A stretch of 34,259 bases of DNA from an uncultured Clostridia bacterium. Lineage in GTDB: Bacteria; Bacillota; Clostridia; Christensenellales; Borkfalkiaceae. The position numbers were made by a program, and so were the translations under genes. Shown here piece by piece: positions 24,219 to 33,159 of this stretch (position 1 is the first letter of the stretch; each line of letters begins with the position of its first letter). The notes beneath the pieces were generated by a model that saw nothing but the letters and a program-made list of their open reading frames with translations, was not told the DNA's origin and did no database searches. The stretch lies in NCBI GenBank assembly GCA_947627125.1, contig CANQUY010000001.1, positions 1 through 34,259 of the forward strand, written 5' to 3'.

Positions 24219-27200
24219 TTATTCTGCCGTCACTGCGGTAATGGTCGCCGCAGAGAGAAGTTTGATATGGGTGAGCCGCGTGAATGCGCCGCCGAAGTTG
24301 CTGAGCGTGATGGTATTCTCGCCTGCCTCGACTTCAAATTCCGCAACGACCACGTCGTCCCATGCGTTCCAATTCTTGCCGCGAGGGTCGGTATCTTTCA
24401 CGCACTTCGTGATCTTGGCATTCCAGATCATGGGGATCCGATTGCCGTTGAGGTCAAGACGGAGGATCCATGCGGGATAGAGGTCGCCCTTTTCGATCGC
24501 GCCTGCGCGGATGACGAATTTCACCGTCGCCTTCTGATCGGCGTTGAACTTGAGCGTCATGCTTACGCCCTTGTTATTGATGTCGAGATAGTCAACATTG
24601 GCAACGTCATCTTTCCCCGTGGCGAAGTCATCGTAGAGTGTGCTGTCGATATTCTCTACTGTAAGCTGGCTGAATGCATAGGAATTCTCAGTCATCTCCT
24701 TGGTGGGAGCTCCGTTCGTCGCGATGAGCTCCATGCCGTTGTAGGTGTACGTCTTGGTGCCGCGCACATACTCCGTGGCCTCCGTTTCCACAACGGGCAG
24801 CTGGCTGAATTCGCTGTAAGGAATGGAAAGTTCCTCGCGGGTCATGCAGTCGGGGCAGTAGCGGTAAGCGAGCGCAACGTTCCCGAGCACGGCCTCCTGA
24901 TAGAGATTCCAATCGGTGAAGTGATGCCCGTCCTTACAGGTTGTGGGAACGAGGGTCGCTTCGGAGTAGAGGGCAACATAGTCGAAGTTGACGCGGCTAT
25001 TGCCGATCGTGAGCACGAAGGTGTTGTCGCCGGGCTGCAGGGTGACGATCGCAGCCGTATCGGATTCCTTCCAACCGAAATATTTACTTCCGGTCTGCGG
25101 GGTCACTTTCACGTTTTCGGTGGAAATTTCCGCACCGTTGAGCGTGATCTTGCTGAATGCATCGTGAAGGCTCATCGACTGCCCGAAGTTGAATATGAGT
25201 TCCGCCGTGACATTGCTCTCGGAGGCATTGTAGACGTGGAAGGTATAGGTCCCCTTTTGAGGACGTGCCGCATAGCCCATGCCGCTCGGAACAAAGTCAA
25301 CGTTGTACTCGTACTCGCGGCGCAGATCGTCCGTTCCGCTCGCTTCAAAGGCCTCCGCCTCGAAGATATTGCGGGTGAGAATGGTGATCTCAAACGTCGC
25401 AGTGACGTTGGAGAAGGAAACGGTGACGGTCGCCTTGCCGTTTTCGGTCTTGCCGACCTCAACCTGATAGTCCTCTTCGCCGAGCACACGCGAGCCGTTC
25501 TCGTAGTAGGCCGTGACGACCATGCCCGTGCGGTCGATCTCTTCGCCCTCGCGATAGGTCAGCTTCTGCGGCGGCTGGACTTTGAGTTCGGTGGGATCGC
25601 CCGTGACTTCCTTTACAGTGACGGTGATTGTGGAAACGGTCTTGCCCTCCGCCTCGATAGTGATCTGCGCTTCGCCCTTCTCAAGTTCGCCTGCGGGCGA
25701 GTAGGTGAAGGTCGTAAGCGGACGCTTGCTGCCGTCTTTGAGGGTCGCTTCAAGCTCAATGCCCTTGGGATCGAAGCGTTCGCCCTGATAGTATTCCGTC
25801 TTTTCGGGACCCGAAGTCATCTGAACATCGGTGATGACCTTGTCTGCGCTCGTTGCGAGTTCGGTCGCCGCCTGCAAGCGGATATCGTCCACGTTGGTGA
25901 AGGGGGAACCGAGCACTTCCACGACGATAACGTTTTCCCCTTCCTTGAGGTCGAACGTGCCGCAGACGATATAGATCCAATCCTTCCAATTCGAGCCGTT
26001 GCTCGCCCAGCCCTCTGTTTCCTTGGCGTACGCCTCGGCGGTGCTGTTGTGCTTTCCGTCCTGCGTGCCGCAGTGCATGGTGGGATCGAGCGGAACGGGC
26101 TTGCCGTTGACGCTGATGCGGAAGTTGAACGCCGCATTCAGGACACGGGTGTTGTTTCTTGCGACGTGCACGCCGAAGTTCGCCGTCGCCGCGAGGCCTG
26201 CATAGACTTTGAAAGTGAATCTGCCGCCGCCGTTGTCGCCGCCGCCGCCGACGTTGAACTTATGCGCGCCCTTGCCCTTTGCATTGACTGAATTGTCCAT
26301 GCCGGGGATGGGAATACCCATCTTGGCGTTGAAAGTTTCGTCGAATTCGGCATCCTCGAGGTCAAACACGTTGTTTGCCTTGTTGCCCTTGGCCTGTTCG
26401 GTGACGATCGTAAACGTCTTGCCGTCGTAGGTATAGGTCTGCGTGCCCGCAAGGTAGGTCGTCGCCTCTCTCGATTCTCCCTTGGTGTAATTTTCCCCGT
26501 TGAGATTTGCGGGAAGCGTTACGACTTCACGGGAGAAGCAGGTCGGGCAATAGCGGTACATTTCGCCCGCCTTCTCCGCCGTGGGAACGGTGGTGACGAG
26601 CCATTCCGACCAGCTGTGCCCGCTGTCCTTCTCGGCAGTGAGCGTGACTTCCGAGGAGGAACGGATGGCGATATAGTCCACGTTGACCGCTTTCAACGTA
26701 TAGTTGAATTTGATGACGTTGTTGCCCTGTTTCAGATCGACATTGCGCACTGCGACGAGTTCCTTCATATCGAAGTGGGGAGATACGAGGAGGCTGCTGC
26801 TGTAGGCGCTGTGTTCATCGACGGCAATTTCCGCGCCGTTGATCTCAAGCAGAGTGAGAATGGACGAAAGCGGAATGCTCTGGCCCGCCGTCAAGAGGTC
26901 GGGACGCGCGGCGACACGGAACAGGATCGTCGCCTTGCCCGCCGTAGCGGCGGTCACATTGAGCACGAATGCGTTGACGTCCACATCGGAATAGGCAGCG
27001 TTGAGGAACCCTGTCCCGCTGACCATGTTCCAGTTGACATTTTCGGGAAGTGCGCTTGCGATCGACTTCACGTTGCCGTATTCCATTCCGCGGCTGATCG
27101 CGAGCTTGGTCGTATCCGCCCCCTCGGGGACTTCAAACTCCACCGCTTCCGCCTCGAAGATGTACTTGGGCAGAATGGTGATATTGATGGAAGCCGTTTG

Positions 27201-28223
27201 ATCCTCATAGCGGACGGTGACGGAAGTACTGTCCTCCGTGAGGGCCTTTGCTTCGTCGTCGATCGTCCAGCCGTCGATGACGCGGGCGTCGGTCGTCGTA
27301 TTGTTGTATTCGGCATAGACGACAAGGCCCGATCTATCGAATTTGTCGCCTGCGCTGTATTCGGTGTTATAGGGCTGCTGCTCTACGCGGATGCCGCTGA
27401 GGACGAGCTCCTTGACCGTGATGGTGACGGAAGCAGACTTCTTGACCCCTTCTGCCTCATAGGAGATCTCAACGGAGGTGTCCGCCGCGGCGAGTTCCTT
27501 ATCCTCATAGGTGTACTCGTCCGCCTTGAGGACCTTCTGCGTGTTGTTCTCGAATTTTGCCGTGACTTCCATACCGGTGGGATCGAACTTCTCGCCGATA
27601 TTGTAGAGCGTCCATCGGGGCTGGGCGGTGATCTCGAGGGAAGAGAGCGCGGGCACATTTACCGTGACGGTGAATTTTGCCGTCATGCCGCCGTAAGTCA
27701 CAACGATCTCCTTCTCCCCCGCTTCCTCGAGCTTTGTCACGTTGAGGAAGTAATCGGTGACGACTTCGCTCGTGCCGTCGTCATAATAGGCCGTGACCTC
27801 CATGCCCTCCTTATCGAATTCGTCCCCGACGAAATAAGTCAGTTTGGCGGGCTTCTTGGTCACTTCGATCTTGGTTACCTCCGCTTCGGGAGGGTCGGAA
27901 ACGGTGATCGTCTGCGTCGCTGTCTTTTCCTGATAGGTCACAGTGATCTTTGTGTCCGTCTTTTGAAGAGCGCCGCTCGGGGCATAGGTGTAGTCGGTGA
28001 CGGCTTCCATGCTGTTGTCGCTGTACTTCGCCTGCACCACCATTCCCTTGGGCTCGAACTTCTCGCCGACAAGATAATTCGTCTTATCGGGCGCTTGGGT
28101 GATCGCGATCCCCGTGAGTTCCTTCTCGTCCCCCGTTTCATCGCCGCCGCACGCGACCATGCCGCACACGGCAAAGGCAAGACAGGCAAGAACCATCAGG
28201 ATCAACCATACTTTCCTTCTCAT
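24219..28223 (-). CDS. Surface lipoprotein with Ig-like (Big_3-type) and carbohydrate-binding-like modules
   Basis: This 1334-residue protein starts with a signal peptide and a probable lipobox at Cys25 (MVACGG). Four Ig-like units of about 75 residues follow (about 35-350). Each has 'Y-x-x-G-(E/D)-x-F-(D/E)-x-x-G-(M/L)-x-V-x-A-x-Y', the Big_3 pattern. A CBM-like module (about 353-545), a His/Cys linker module, a second CBM-like module, two more Ig-like units, a third CBM-like module, another His/Cys linker and a fourth CBM-like module complete it. CBM-like modules start 'IFEAEA' or similar and end 'G-x-N-x-(I/F)-x-(L/F)...D-(Y/I)'. There are no catalytic motifs. It should tether polysaccharide at the cell surface for the GH3 enzyme encoded 67 bp downstream. 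AGGAGG lies 13 nt before the ATG. Confidence 0.85.
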   Translation of the reverse strand: MRRKVWLILMVLACLAFAVCGMVACGGDETGDEKELTGIAITQAPDKTNYLVGEKFEPKGMVVQAKYSDNSMEAVTDYTYAPSGALQKTDTKITVTYQEKTATQTITVSDPPEAEVTKIEVTKKPAKLTYFVGDEFDKEGMEVTAYYDDGTSEVVTDYFLNVTKLEEAGEKEIVVTYGGMTAKFTVTVNVPALSSLEITAQPRWTLYNIGEKFDPTGMEVTAKFENNTQKVLKADEYTYEDKELAAADTSVEISYEAEGVKKSASVTITVKELVLSGIRVEQQPYNTEYSAGDKFDRSGLVVYAEYNNTTTDARVIDGWTIDDEAKALTEDSTSVTVRYEDQTASINITILPKYIFEAEAVEFEVPEGADTTKLAISRGMEYGNVKSIASALPENVNWNMVSGTGFLNAAYSDVDVNAFVLNVTAATAGKATILFRVAARPDLLTAGQSIPLSSILTLLEINGAEIAVDEHSAYSSSLLVSPHFDMKELVAVRNVDLKQGNNVIKFNYTLKAVNVDYIAIRSSSEVTLTAEKDSGHSWSEWLVTTVPTAEKAGEMYRYCPTCFSREVVTLPANLNGENYTKGESREATTYLAGTQTYTYDGKTFTIVTEQAKGNKANNVFDLEDAEFDETFNAKMGIPIPGMDNSVNAKGKGAHKFNVGGGGDNGGGRFTFKVYAGLAATANFGVHVARNNTRVLNAAFNFRISVNGKPVPLDPTMHCGTQDGKHNSTAEAYAKETEGWASNGSNWKDWIYIVCGTFDLKEGENVIVVEVLGSPFTNVDDIRLQAATELATSADKVITDVQMTSGPEKTEYYQGERFDPKGIELEATLKDGSKRPLTTFTYSPAGELEKGEAQITIEAEGKTVSTITVTVKEVTGDPTELKVQPPQKLTYREGEEIDRTGMVVTAYYENGSRVLGEEDYQVEVGKTENGKATVTVSFSNVTATFEITILTRNIFEAEAFEASGTDDLRREYEYNVDFVPSGMGYAARPQKGTYTFHVYNASESNVTAELIFNFGQSMSLHDAFSKITLNGAEISTENVKVTPQTGSKYFGWKESDTAAIVTLQPGDNTFVLTIGNSRVNFDYVALYSEATLVPTTCKDGHHFTDWNLYQEAVLGNVALAYRYCPDCMTREELSIPYSEFSQLPVVETEATEYVRGTKTYTYNGMELIATNGAPTKEMTENSYAFSQLTVENIDSTLYDDFATGKDDVANVDYLDINNKGVSMTLKFNADQKATVKFVIRAGAIEKGDLYPAWILRLDLNGNRIPMIWNAKITKCVKDTDPRGKNWNAWDDVVVAEFEVEAGENTITLSNFGGAFTRLTHIKLLSAATITAVTAE

Positions 28224-28342
28224 AAGCTACTTTTTTCCTCCTATCCTTTTTATATCTGATTTTACAGATACTTCCGAAGTTTCCCCCTTTTGAGAACACC
28301 GAAAAATTTTTTGTGAAATTTTTTCCTTGATACCATTTTTTT

Positions 28343-28379
28343 GTTTGTTATTTCATAACAAACTGCCCCCATGGGGGCA
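28343..28379. promoter_or_regulatory. Two abutting palindromes in the 5' leader of the lipoprotein-GH3 operon
   Basis: A palindrome with 9-bp arms (GTTTGTTAT / ATAACAAAC, 3-bp centre) at 28343-28363 directly abuts a perfect 16-bp palindrome TGCCCCCATGGGGGCA at 28364-28379. Both lie 28-64 bp downstream of the likely transcription start. They could be operators acting as a roadblock, or leader-RNA hairpins. Confidence 0.6.
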
Positions 28380-28413
28380 CGGACCGCTGCATATTCTTGA
28401 TGAAAGCACATTC

Positions 28414-28442
28414 ACTTTATCACTATTTTTTCATTATGTCAA
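28414..28442 (-). promoter_or_regulatory. Sigma-A-type promoter of the lipoprotein-GH3 operon
   Basis: On the minus strand there is a perfect TTGACA at 28437-28442, a 17-bp spacer and TAAAGT at 28414-28419. It implies a leader of about 180 nt before the ATG at 28223. Confidence 0.65.
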
Positions 28443-28643
28443 GCGGTTTTTGAAATAATTTTCAATTTTTCGATAATTTTTGACTTTTTATACCTGAAAA
28501 TTTGTGAACTTTCTTGATAAAATCGGACAAAAAGTGAATTTTTGAAAATTAAATTTTCAATTTTTTGTTATATGATAAAAATGAACAATAAATTTGTCAT
28601 TTCCGCTTTGCCGCCCGCTCCGCCCTCATCCCGAACGAAGCGG

Positions 28644-29111
28644 CCCCGCGTCATTCTGAGAAACGGACGTTGAACGAAGTCCGACGAACTAACCCGAAGA
28701 ATCTCGCGGGGGGCGTATCAGACACTTTGCGGCGAGATACTTCGGTTCAGCTCCCGTTGACTTCGTTTATGCTCCCCTTCTCAGCATGACGCCGCCACCC
28801 AGCCCCGCGTCATTCTGAGAAACGGACGTTGAACGAAGTCCGACGAACTAACCCGAAGAATCTCGCGGGGGCGTGTACGGACACTTTGCGGCGAGATGCT
28901 TCGGTTCAGCTCCCGTTGACTTCGTTTATGCTCCCCTTCTCAGCATGACGCCGCCACCCAGCCCCGCGTCATTCTGAGAAACGGACGTTGAACGAAGTCC
29001 GACAAACTAACCCGAAGAATCTCGCGGGGCGGGTACGGACACTTTGCGGCGAGATGCTTCGGTTCAGCTCCTGTTGACTTTGTTATACTACCCTTCTCAG
29101 CATGACGCCGC
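28644..29111. repeat. A/B inverted-repeat element cluster 5 (three tandem pairs)
   Basis: A plus 28644-28711, B minus 28729-28795; A plus 28803-28870, B minus 28888-28954; A plus 28962-29029, B minus 29046-29111. The period is about 159 bp and the three units are close to identical, so this is the most recently amplified array. The A copies here form a subtype with GAGAAACGGACGTTGAACG in the interior. Confidence 0.93.
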
Positions 29112-29194
29112 CCGACCCTCGCCCCATCCGCTCTGAATGCGTCGTTTTCACAGAAATCTCAGCGTTGTAACAGGAATTTGTGACGGCGAAAACG

Positions 29195-29223
29195 TTTCAC
29201 TTTGCTTTTTTCCGTGTTATAAT
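29195..29223 (+). promoter_or_regulatory. Extended -10 promoter of the ABC transporter operon
   Basis: A perfect TATAAT at 29218-29223 is preceded by TGT (extended -10). The -35 (TTTCAC at 29195-29200) is poor. GGAG and the ATG at 29241 follow. Confidence 0.55.
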
Positions 29224-29240
29224 AATGATGGAGAGCGGTC

Positions 29241-29942
29241 ATGAGCTATTTGGAACTTGAAAACGTCAGCAAGGAATATCACACGGGGAGCGTCACGGTC
29301 AACGCCCTCGTCGGGGCCTCTTTTACCCTCGAGGACGGCGAATTTGCCGTCGTGCTCGGCTCGAGCGGGGCGGGAAAGACCACCCTTTTGAATCTCCTCG
29401 GCGGCATGGACACCGCCACAAGCGGAAAGATCGTGCTCGACGGCAAGGAAGTCACTTCGCTCAACAAGCGGGGGCTCACCGAGTACCGCCGCTATGACGT
29501 CGGCTTTGTGTTTCAGTTCTACAATCTCATGCCCAACCTCACCGCGCTCGAGAATGTGGAGATCGCCACAGAGATCTGTAAGAATGCCCTCGACCCTGCC
29601 ACGGTCCTAAAGGAAGTGGGCCTCGGCGAACGGCTCATGAACTTCCCCGCCCAGCTCTCGGGGGGAGAACAGCAGCGGGTTTCCATTGCGCGGGCGATCG
29701 CCAAGAATCCCAAGCTCCTCCTCTGCGACGAGCCCACGGGCGCGCTCGATTATGAAACGGGCAAAAGGATCCTGAAACTCCTCTATGAAACCTCAAAGAA
29801 GCAGAAAAAACCCGTCGTCGTCGTGACGCACAATGCGGCGATCGCGCAGATGGCGGATAAAGTCATCCATATCCGCAGCGGACGCATCGAGAGCGTCCAT
29901 GACAACCCTGCCCCCCTTCCCGTGGACGAAATCGAGTGGTGA
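29241..29942 (+). CDS. ABC transporter ATP-binding protein (MacB/LolD type)
   Basis: The 233-residue cytoplasmic ATPase has Walker A GSSGAGKTT (40-48), the Q-loop at Gln92 (FQFYNL), the signature LSGGEQQR (139-146), Walker B LLLCDE (159-164) and the H-loop His197. The 'GFVFQFYNLMPNLTALENV' region is typical of the LolD/MacB group. Members power FtsX-type permeases in lipoprotein release, peptide efflux or antimicrobial-peptide resistance rather than classical import. The permease gene starts 1 nt after its stop, so the two form a complex. GGAG precedes the ATG. The substrate cannot be told from sequence. Confidence 0.95.
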   Translation: MSYLELENVSKEYHTGSVTVNALVGASFTLEDGEFAVVLGSSGAGKTTLLNLLGGMDTATSGKIVLDGKEVTSLNKRGLTEYRRYDVGFVFQFYNLMPNLTALENVEIATEICKNALDPATVLKEVGLGERLMNFPAQLSGGEQQRVSIARAIAKNPKLLLCDEPTGALDYETGKRILKLLYETSKKQKKPVVVVTHNAAIAQMADKVIHIRSGRIESVHDNPAPLPVDEIEW

Positions 29943-29943
29943 A

Positions 29944-31800
29944 ATGAAGACATATTTCAAGACATTTTTCAAGATGTTCAAGCGGCATCTGACGCGGCTG
30001 GTTTCCGTCTTTTTGATGGTGCTCGTCAGCGTCGGGTTCACCGCGGGCATCGGTATGTCCACAGAGAAGATGGGCTTCTCCCTCGACGAGTACTACCGCG
30101 CGACGAACGCGAGCGCTCTCATCGTCAAGAACACGACGGAGAACGGCTTTTCGGACGGGGATATTTCCTATTTCAAGGAGCGTTACGGGGCGGAGAACGT
30201 GCTCGTTGGGACCTCGCTCGAGATCAAGGGCGGCGAAACGGAGAACTCCCTCCCCCTTGAAGGTTTGGGCGAGGGGATCACCCGCCTCTATTTCTTTTCG
30301 GAGGAAGGCCCCGCGTCACTCAAGATCAACCGTCCCGCCGTGCAAAACAACGGCGCAAAGCCGACGGGCAACTTTGAATATTCCGCCTACGAAGAGCGCG
30401 AAACGGAGCAGCTCATCCCCTTTGAAGGGGACCGCATCACCATGCCCGTGAACTTGGGCGGGCTCCTCTCCTTTCACTATGATTTCGTCCTCATGGGGAC
30501 GCTCACAAATCCCCTTCACTTTGCGAAGATGGACGACGTGAGCATGCAGTTTGAGGGGGAGGAGCTTTCGCATATCCTCTACATTTTCAACTGCGCGCCG
30601 CTCGCCGCTCTTCTGCCGAAAAATGACATATATGTCACGATTTCCGACCTTGACGCCCCCCTCTTTTCGGGCGGATACATGGAAAAAGTCAATGCCGAAA
30701 AGGCAGAAATAGAGGAGGCGTTCGACGACGTTGCCGTCCTCACGCTGAAGGAAAATTTCTCCTTCTCCTCCTTCAACGCCTATGGGGAAAAGATCGACGC
30801 CATCGGCTATGTGCTCATGGTGGTCTTTCTCCTCGTGACCTTGCTCGTCGTGCTGTCCACAATGACGCGGCTCCTCGAGGAGGAACGGGCGCAGATCGCG
30901 TGTATGCAGACGCTCGGCTATTCCCCCTTCATGATCTTGAGCAAGTACCTTCTCTTTGCGTTTGTGGGGACGCTCATCGGCGGCTTCGGGGCATACTTCG
31001 CGGGGGAAGGGCTCTCCTATATCATCTACATCAACTTCGATTGGTGCTATGCGCTGCCGCCCTATTCCGCAAAGCCCGCCCCCATCTTCTTCCTCATCTC
31101 GGCGGCCGTGATCGTGTTCTCCACCCTCATTGCGACCTTTGCGGCGGGCATGCACAAGACGCGGGAAGCTCCCGCCGTTCTCCTCCGCCCCCGCACGCCC
31201 AAGGCGGGCAGAAAGGTCATTTTAGAGCGCATTCCCCTGCTCTGGAACCGTCTTTCCTTCAAATATAAGTCCACCATGCGCAACGTCTTGCGCTTCCGCA
31301 TGCGCTTTGCTATGACCGTCGTCGCCGTCATGGCCTCAACGGGGCTCGTCCTCGCGGGGCTGGCCGTCCTCGACTGCTGCCTATTTCAGAATATCGGCAC
31401 AACGGCTATGATCGGCGTTGCCGTCATCGTGCTCATCTTTGCGGCGCTACTGAACGCCGTGGTCATCTATACGCTCACGAATATCAACATCTCCGAGCGG
31501 AACCGCGAGCTCGCGACGCTCATGGTGCTCGGCTATCAGACGCACGAGGTGGACCTCTATATCTACCGCGAGATCTATATCACGAGTGCGATCGGGATCG
31601 CGGCGGGGCTGCCGTTCGGGTGCCTTCTGTGCCTCTTCATCTTCAATCTGCTCGAATTCGGCTCCGTGGCGGGTATCCATTGGTTCATCTGGATCGCCGC
31701 GGCCGCGCTTTCGCTGGTATTTACCTTTATCGTGACGCTCATGCTGAAGCCCAAGATCCAAAAGATCGACATGAACGAATCCCTCAAGGCGATCGAATAG
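29944..31800 (+). CDS. FtsX-type ABC transporter permease
   Basis: The start is the ATG at 29944 (MKTYFKTFFKMFKRHLTR), directly after the ATPase stop; longer readings overlap that gene. The 618-residue protein has a first helix (about 18-37), a large extracellular domain (about 40-280), three helices forming the first FtsX core (about 285-405, with 'ERAQIACMQTLGYSP'), then a linker and a second FtsX-like core (about 450-610, with 'RNRELATLMVLGYQ'). The second core has almost no extracellular domain, so the protein is shorter than typical two-domain permeases of this class. It should form the membrane channel or mechanical lever driven by the ATPase at 29241. A G-quadruplex motif and an A element lie just past the stop. 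Confidence 0.92.
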   Translation: MKTYFKTFFKMFKRHLTRLVSVFLMVLVSVGFTAGIGMSTEKMGFSLDEYYRATNASALIVKNTTENGFSDGDISYFKERYGAENVLVGTSLEIKGGETENSLPLEGLGEGITRLYFFSEEGPASLKINRPAVQNNGAKPTGNFEYSAYEERETEQLIPFEGDRITMPVNLGGLLSFHYDFVLMGTLTNPLHFAKMDDVSMQFEGEELSHILYIFNCAPLAALLPKNDIYVTISDLDAPLFSGGYMEKVNAEKAEIEEAFDDVAVLTLKENFSFSSFNAYGEKIDAIGYVLMVVFLLVTLLVVLSTMTRLLEEERAQIACMQTLGYSPFMILSKYLLFAFVGTLIGGFGAYFAGEGLSYIIYINFDWCYALPPYSAKPAPIFFLISAAVIVFSTLIATFAAGMHKTREAPAVLLRPRTPKAGRKVILERIPLLWNRLSFKYKSTMRNVLRFRMRFAMTVVAVMASTGLVLAGLAVLDCCLFQNIGTTAMIGVAVIVLIFAALLNAVVIYTLTNINISERNRELATLMVLGYQTHEVDLYIYREIYITSAIGIAAGLPFGCLLCLFIFNLLEFGSVAGIHWFIWIAAAALSLVFTFIVTLMLKPKIQKIDMNESLKAIE

Positions 31801-31812
31801 GGAAGGGTCGAT

Positions 31813-31833
31813 CCCCGCCCCTACCCCCTCCCC
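31813..31833 (-). other. Second four-tetrad G-quadruplex motif
   Basis: The minus strand carries G4-A-G5-TA-G4-C-G4 in 21 nt. It begins 13 bp past the permease stop and its last run forms part of the CCCCGCG tip of the A element at 31830. Confidence 0.7.
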
Positions 31834-32055
31834 GCGTCATTCTGAGAAATAGAGTGAGATGAGAGAACGGGAACTAACCCGAAGAATCTCGCGGTGGCAT
31901 ATACGGACGACTGTGCGGCGAGATGAGTACAGCCCTCGCAGACTGCGTTGTACTCCCCTTCTCAGCATGACGCCACGCAAACAGGCTTCCGTGCGTTTTA
32001 TGGGATCCTTCGCTACGCTCAGGATGAGCGCGGGGGCAGGATGAGCGCGGGGGCG
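31830..32055. repeat. A/B element cluster 6 with type-C repeat
   Basis: A plus 31830-31896 (right tip degenerate, CGCGGTGG), then a B variant minus 31915-31976 lacking the CTTCG block. A type-C repeat follows at 31991-32055, with a duplicated 'AGGATGAGCGCGGGGGC' tail. The D-2-hydroxyacid dehydrogenase gene starts 28 bp later. Confidence 0.88.
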
Positions 32056-32083
32056 AATCAATCAAATACGAAAGGAGCAAACT

Positions 32084-33121
32084 ATGGGCATGAATATTGC
32101 ATTTTTCGACGCCAAGGACTATGACATTCCCGCCTTTGAGCGGTACGGAAAGGAAAACGGCATTTCCTTTAAATTTTACGAAACAAAGCTCGACGCCGAC
32201 ACAACGGAACTCGCCCGCGGCTTCGATGGGGTCTGCGTCTTTGTCAACGATACCGTTTCCGCGCCCGTCATCGACAAACTGTACGACATGGGCGTGAAAT
32301 ATATCGCCCTGCGCTGTGCAGGCTACAACAATGTGGACCTCAAACACTGCTTTCAAAAGCTCCACGTCGTCCGCGTCCCCGCCTATTCCCCCTATGCCGT
32401 CGCCGAACACACGATGGCAATGCTCCTCACCTCCGTCCGCCGCATTCACAAGGCGTACAACAGGACGAGGGAATTCAACTTCTCACTGAACGGCCTCACG
32501 GGCTTCGACCTCCACGGCAAGACGGTCGGCGTCGTCGGAACGGGTAAGATCGGCTCCATCTTCATTGATATCTGCAGGGGATTCGGCATGAATATCCTCG
32601 CCTATGACAAATTCCCGCGGCAGGACGCCGATTTCCCCTACGTTTCTCTCGACGAGATCTTTGAAAGGAGCGATATCATCTCCCTGCATCTTCCCCTCTT
32701 CGAGGACACCTATCACCTCATCGACCGCGAGGCCCTCAAAAAGCTCAAGAAAGGGGTCATCATTCTGAATACCTCGCGCGGGGCGCTCATCGATTCGGAG
32801 GCGCTGCTCGAGGGCATCAAACAGCGGATCATCGGCGCGGCCTGCCTCGACGTCTATGAGGAGGAATCGGAGCTCTTTTTCGAGGATTTTTCGGGCCATA
32901 TCATCGCGGACGACACCCTCGCGCGGCTTCTCTCGATGCCCAACGTCATTGTCACGTCCCACCAGGCCTTTCTGACCGAGGAGGCCCTCTCGAACATTGC
33001 CGAAACGACGGTGGAGAACCTCACAGAGCTCCGCGACGGGAAGGTCTGCCGCAACGAACTCTGCTACGACTGCGGCAACATGGAAGAGTGTAAGAAAAAG
33101 AGAAAGGAACGGTGCTTCTGA
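32084..33121 (+). CDS. ldhA: D-2-hydroxyacid dehydrogenase, probable D-lactate dehydrogenase
   Basis: The 345-residue cytosolic enzyme should interconvert pyruvate and D-lactate with NAD. It has the nucleotide-binding motif GTGKIG (152-157) followed by Asp175, which favours NAD over NADP. The catalytic residues are Arg232 (NTSRGALID), Glu261 in 'LDVYEEESELFFED' and His293 (SHQAF). The 'CLDVYEEE-x-x-x-FFED' stretch and 'RCAGYNNVDL' are typical of D-lactate dehydrogenases rather than of phosphoglycerate dehydrogenases. The extreme C-terminus is Cys-rich (CYDCGNMEEC...CF), beyond the usual fold. AAAGGAG lies 7 nt before the ATG and a terminator follows, so it is a single-gene unit. Confidence 0.93.
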   Translation: MGMNIAFFDAKDYDIPAFERYGKENGISFKFYETKLDADTTELARGFDGVCVFVNDTVSAPVIDKLYDMGVKYIALRCAGYNNVDLKHCFQKLHVVRVPAYSPYAVAEHTMAMLLTSVRRIHKAYNRTREFNFSLNGLTGFDLHGKTVGVVGTGKIGSIFIDICRGFGMNILAYDKFPRQDADFPYVSLDEIFERSDIISLHLPLFEDTYHLIDREALKKLKKGVIILNTSRGALIDSEALLEGIKQRIIGAACLDVYEEESELFFEDFSGHIIADDTLARLLSMPNVIVTSHQAFLTEEALSNIAETTVENLTELRDGKVCRNELCYDCGNMEECKKKRKERCF

Positions 33122-33159
33122 CCGTTCCCCGACAAACTCAAAACATAAAATTTTTGATC

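Larger units (their letters stand above)
28224..28643. other. AT-rich intergenic region upstream of the lipoprotein-GH3 operon
   Basis: No gene is seen. It holds the operon promoter, two abutting palindromes, and a perfect 19-bp palindrome at 28542-28560 (TTGAAAATT-A-AATTTTCAA). The last 30 bp are the start of the repeat-bearing region (CTCATCCCGAACGAAGCGG). Confidence 0.6.
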
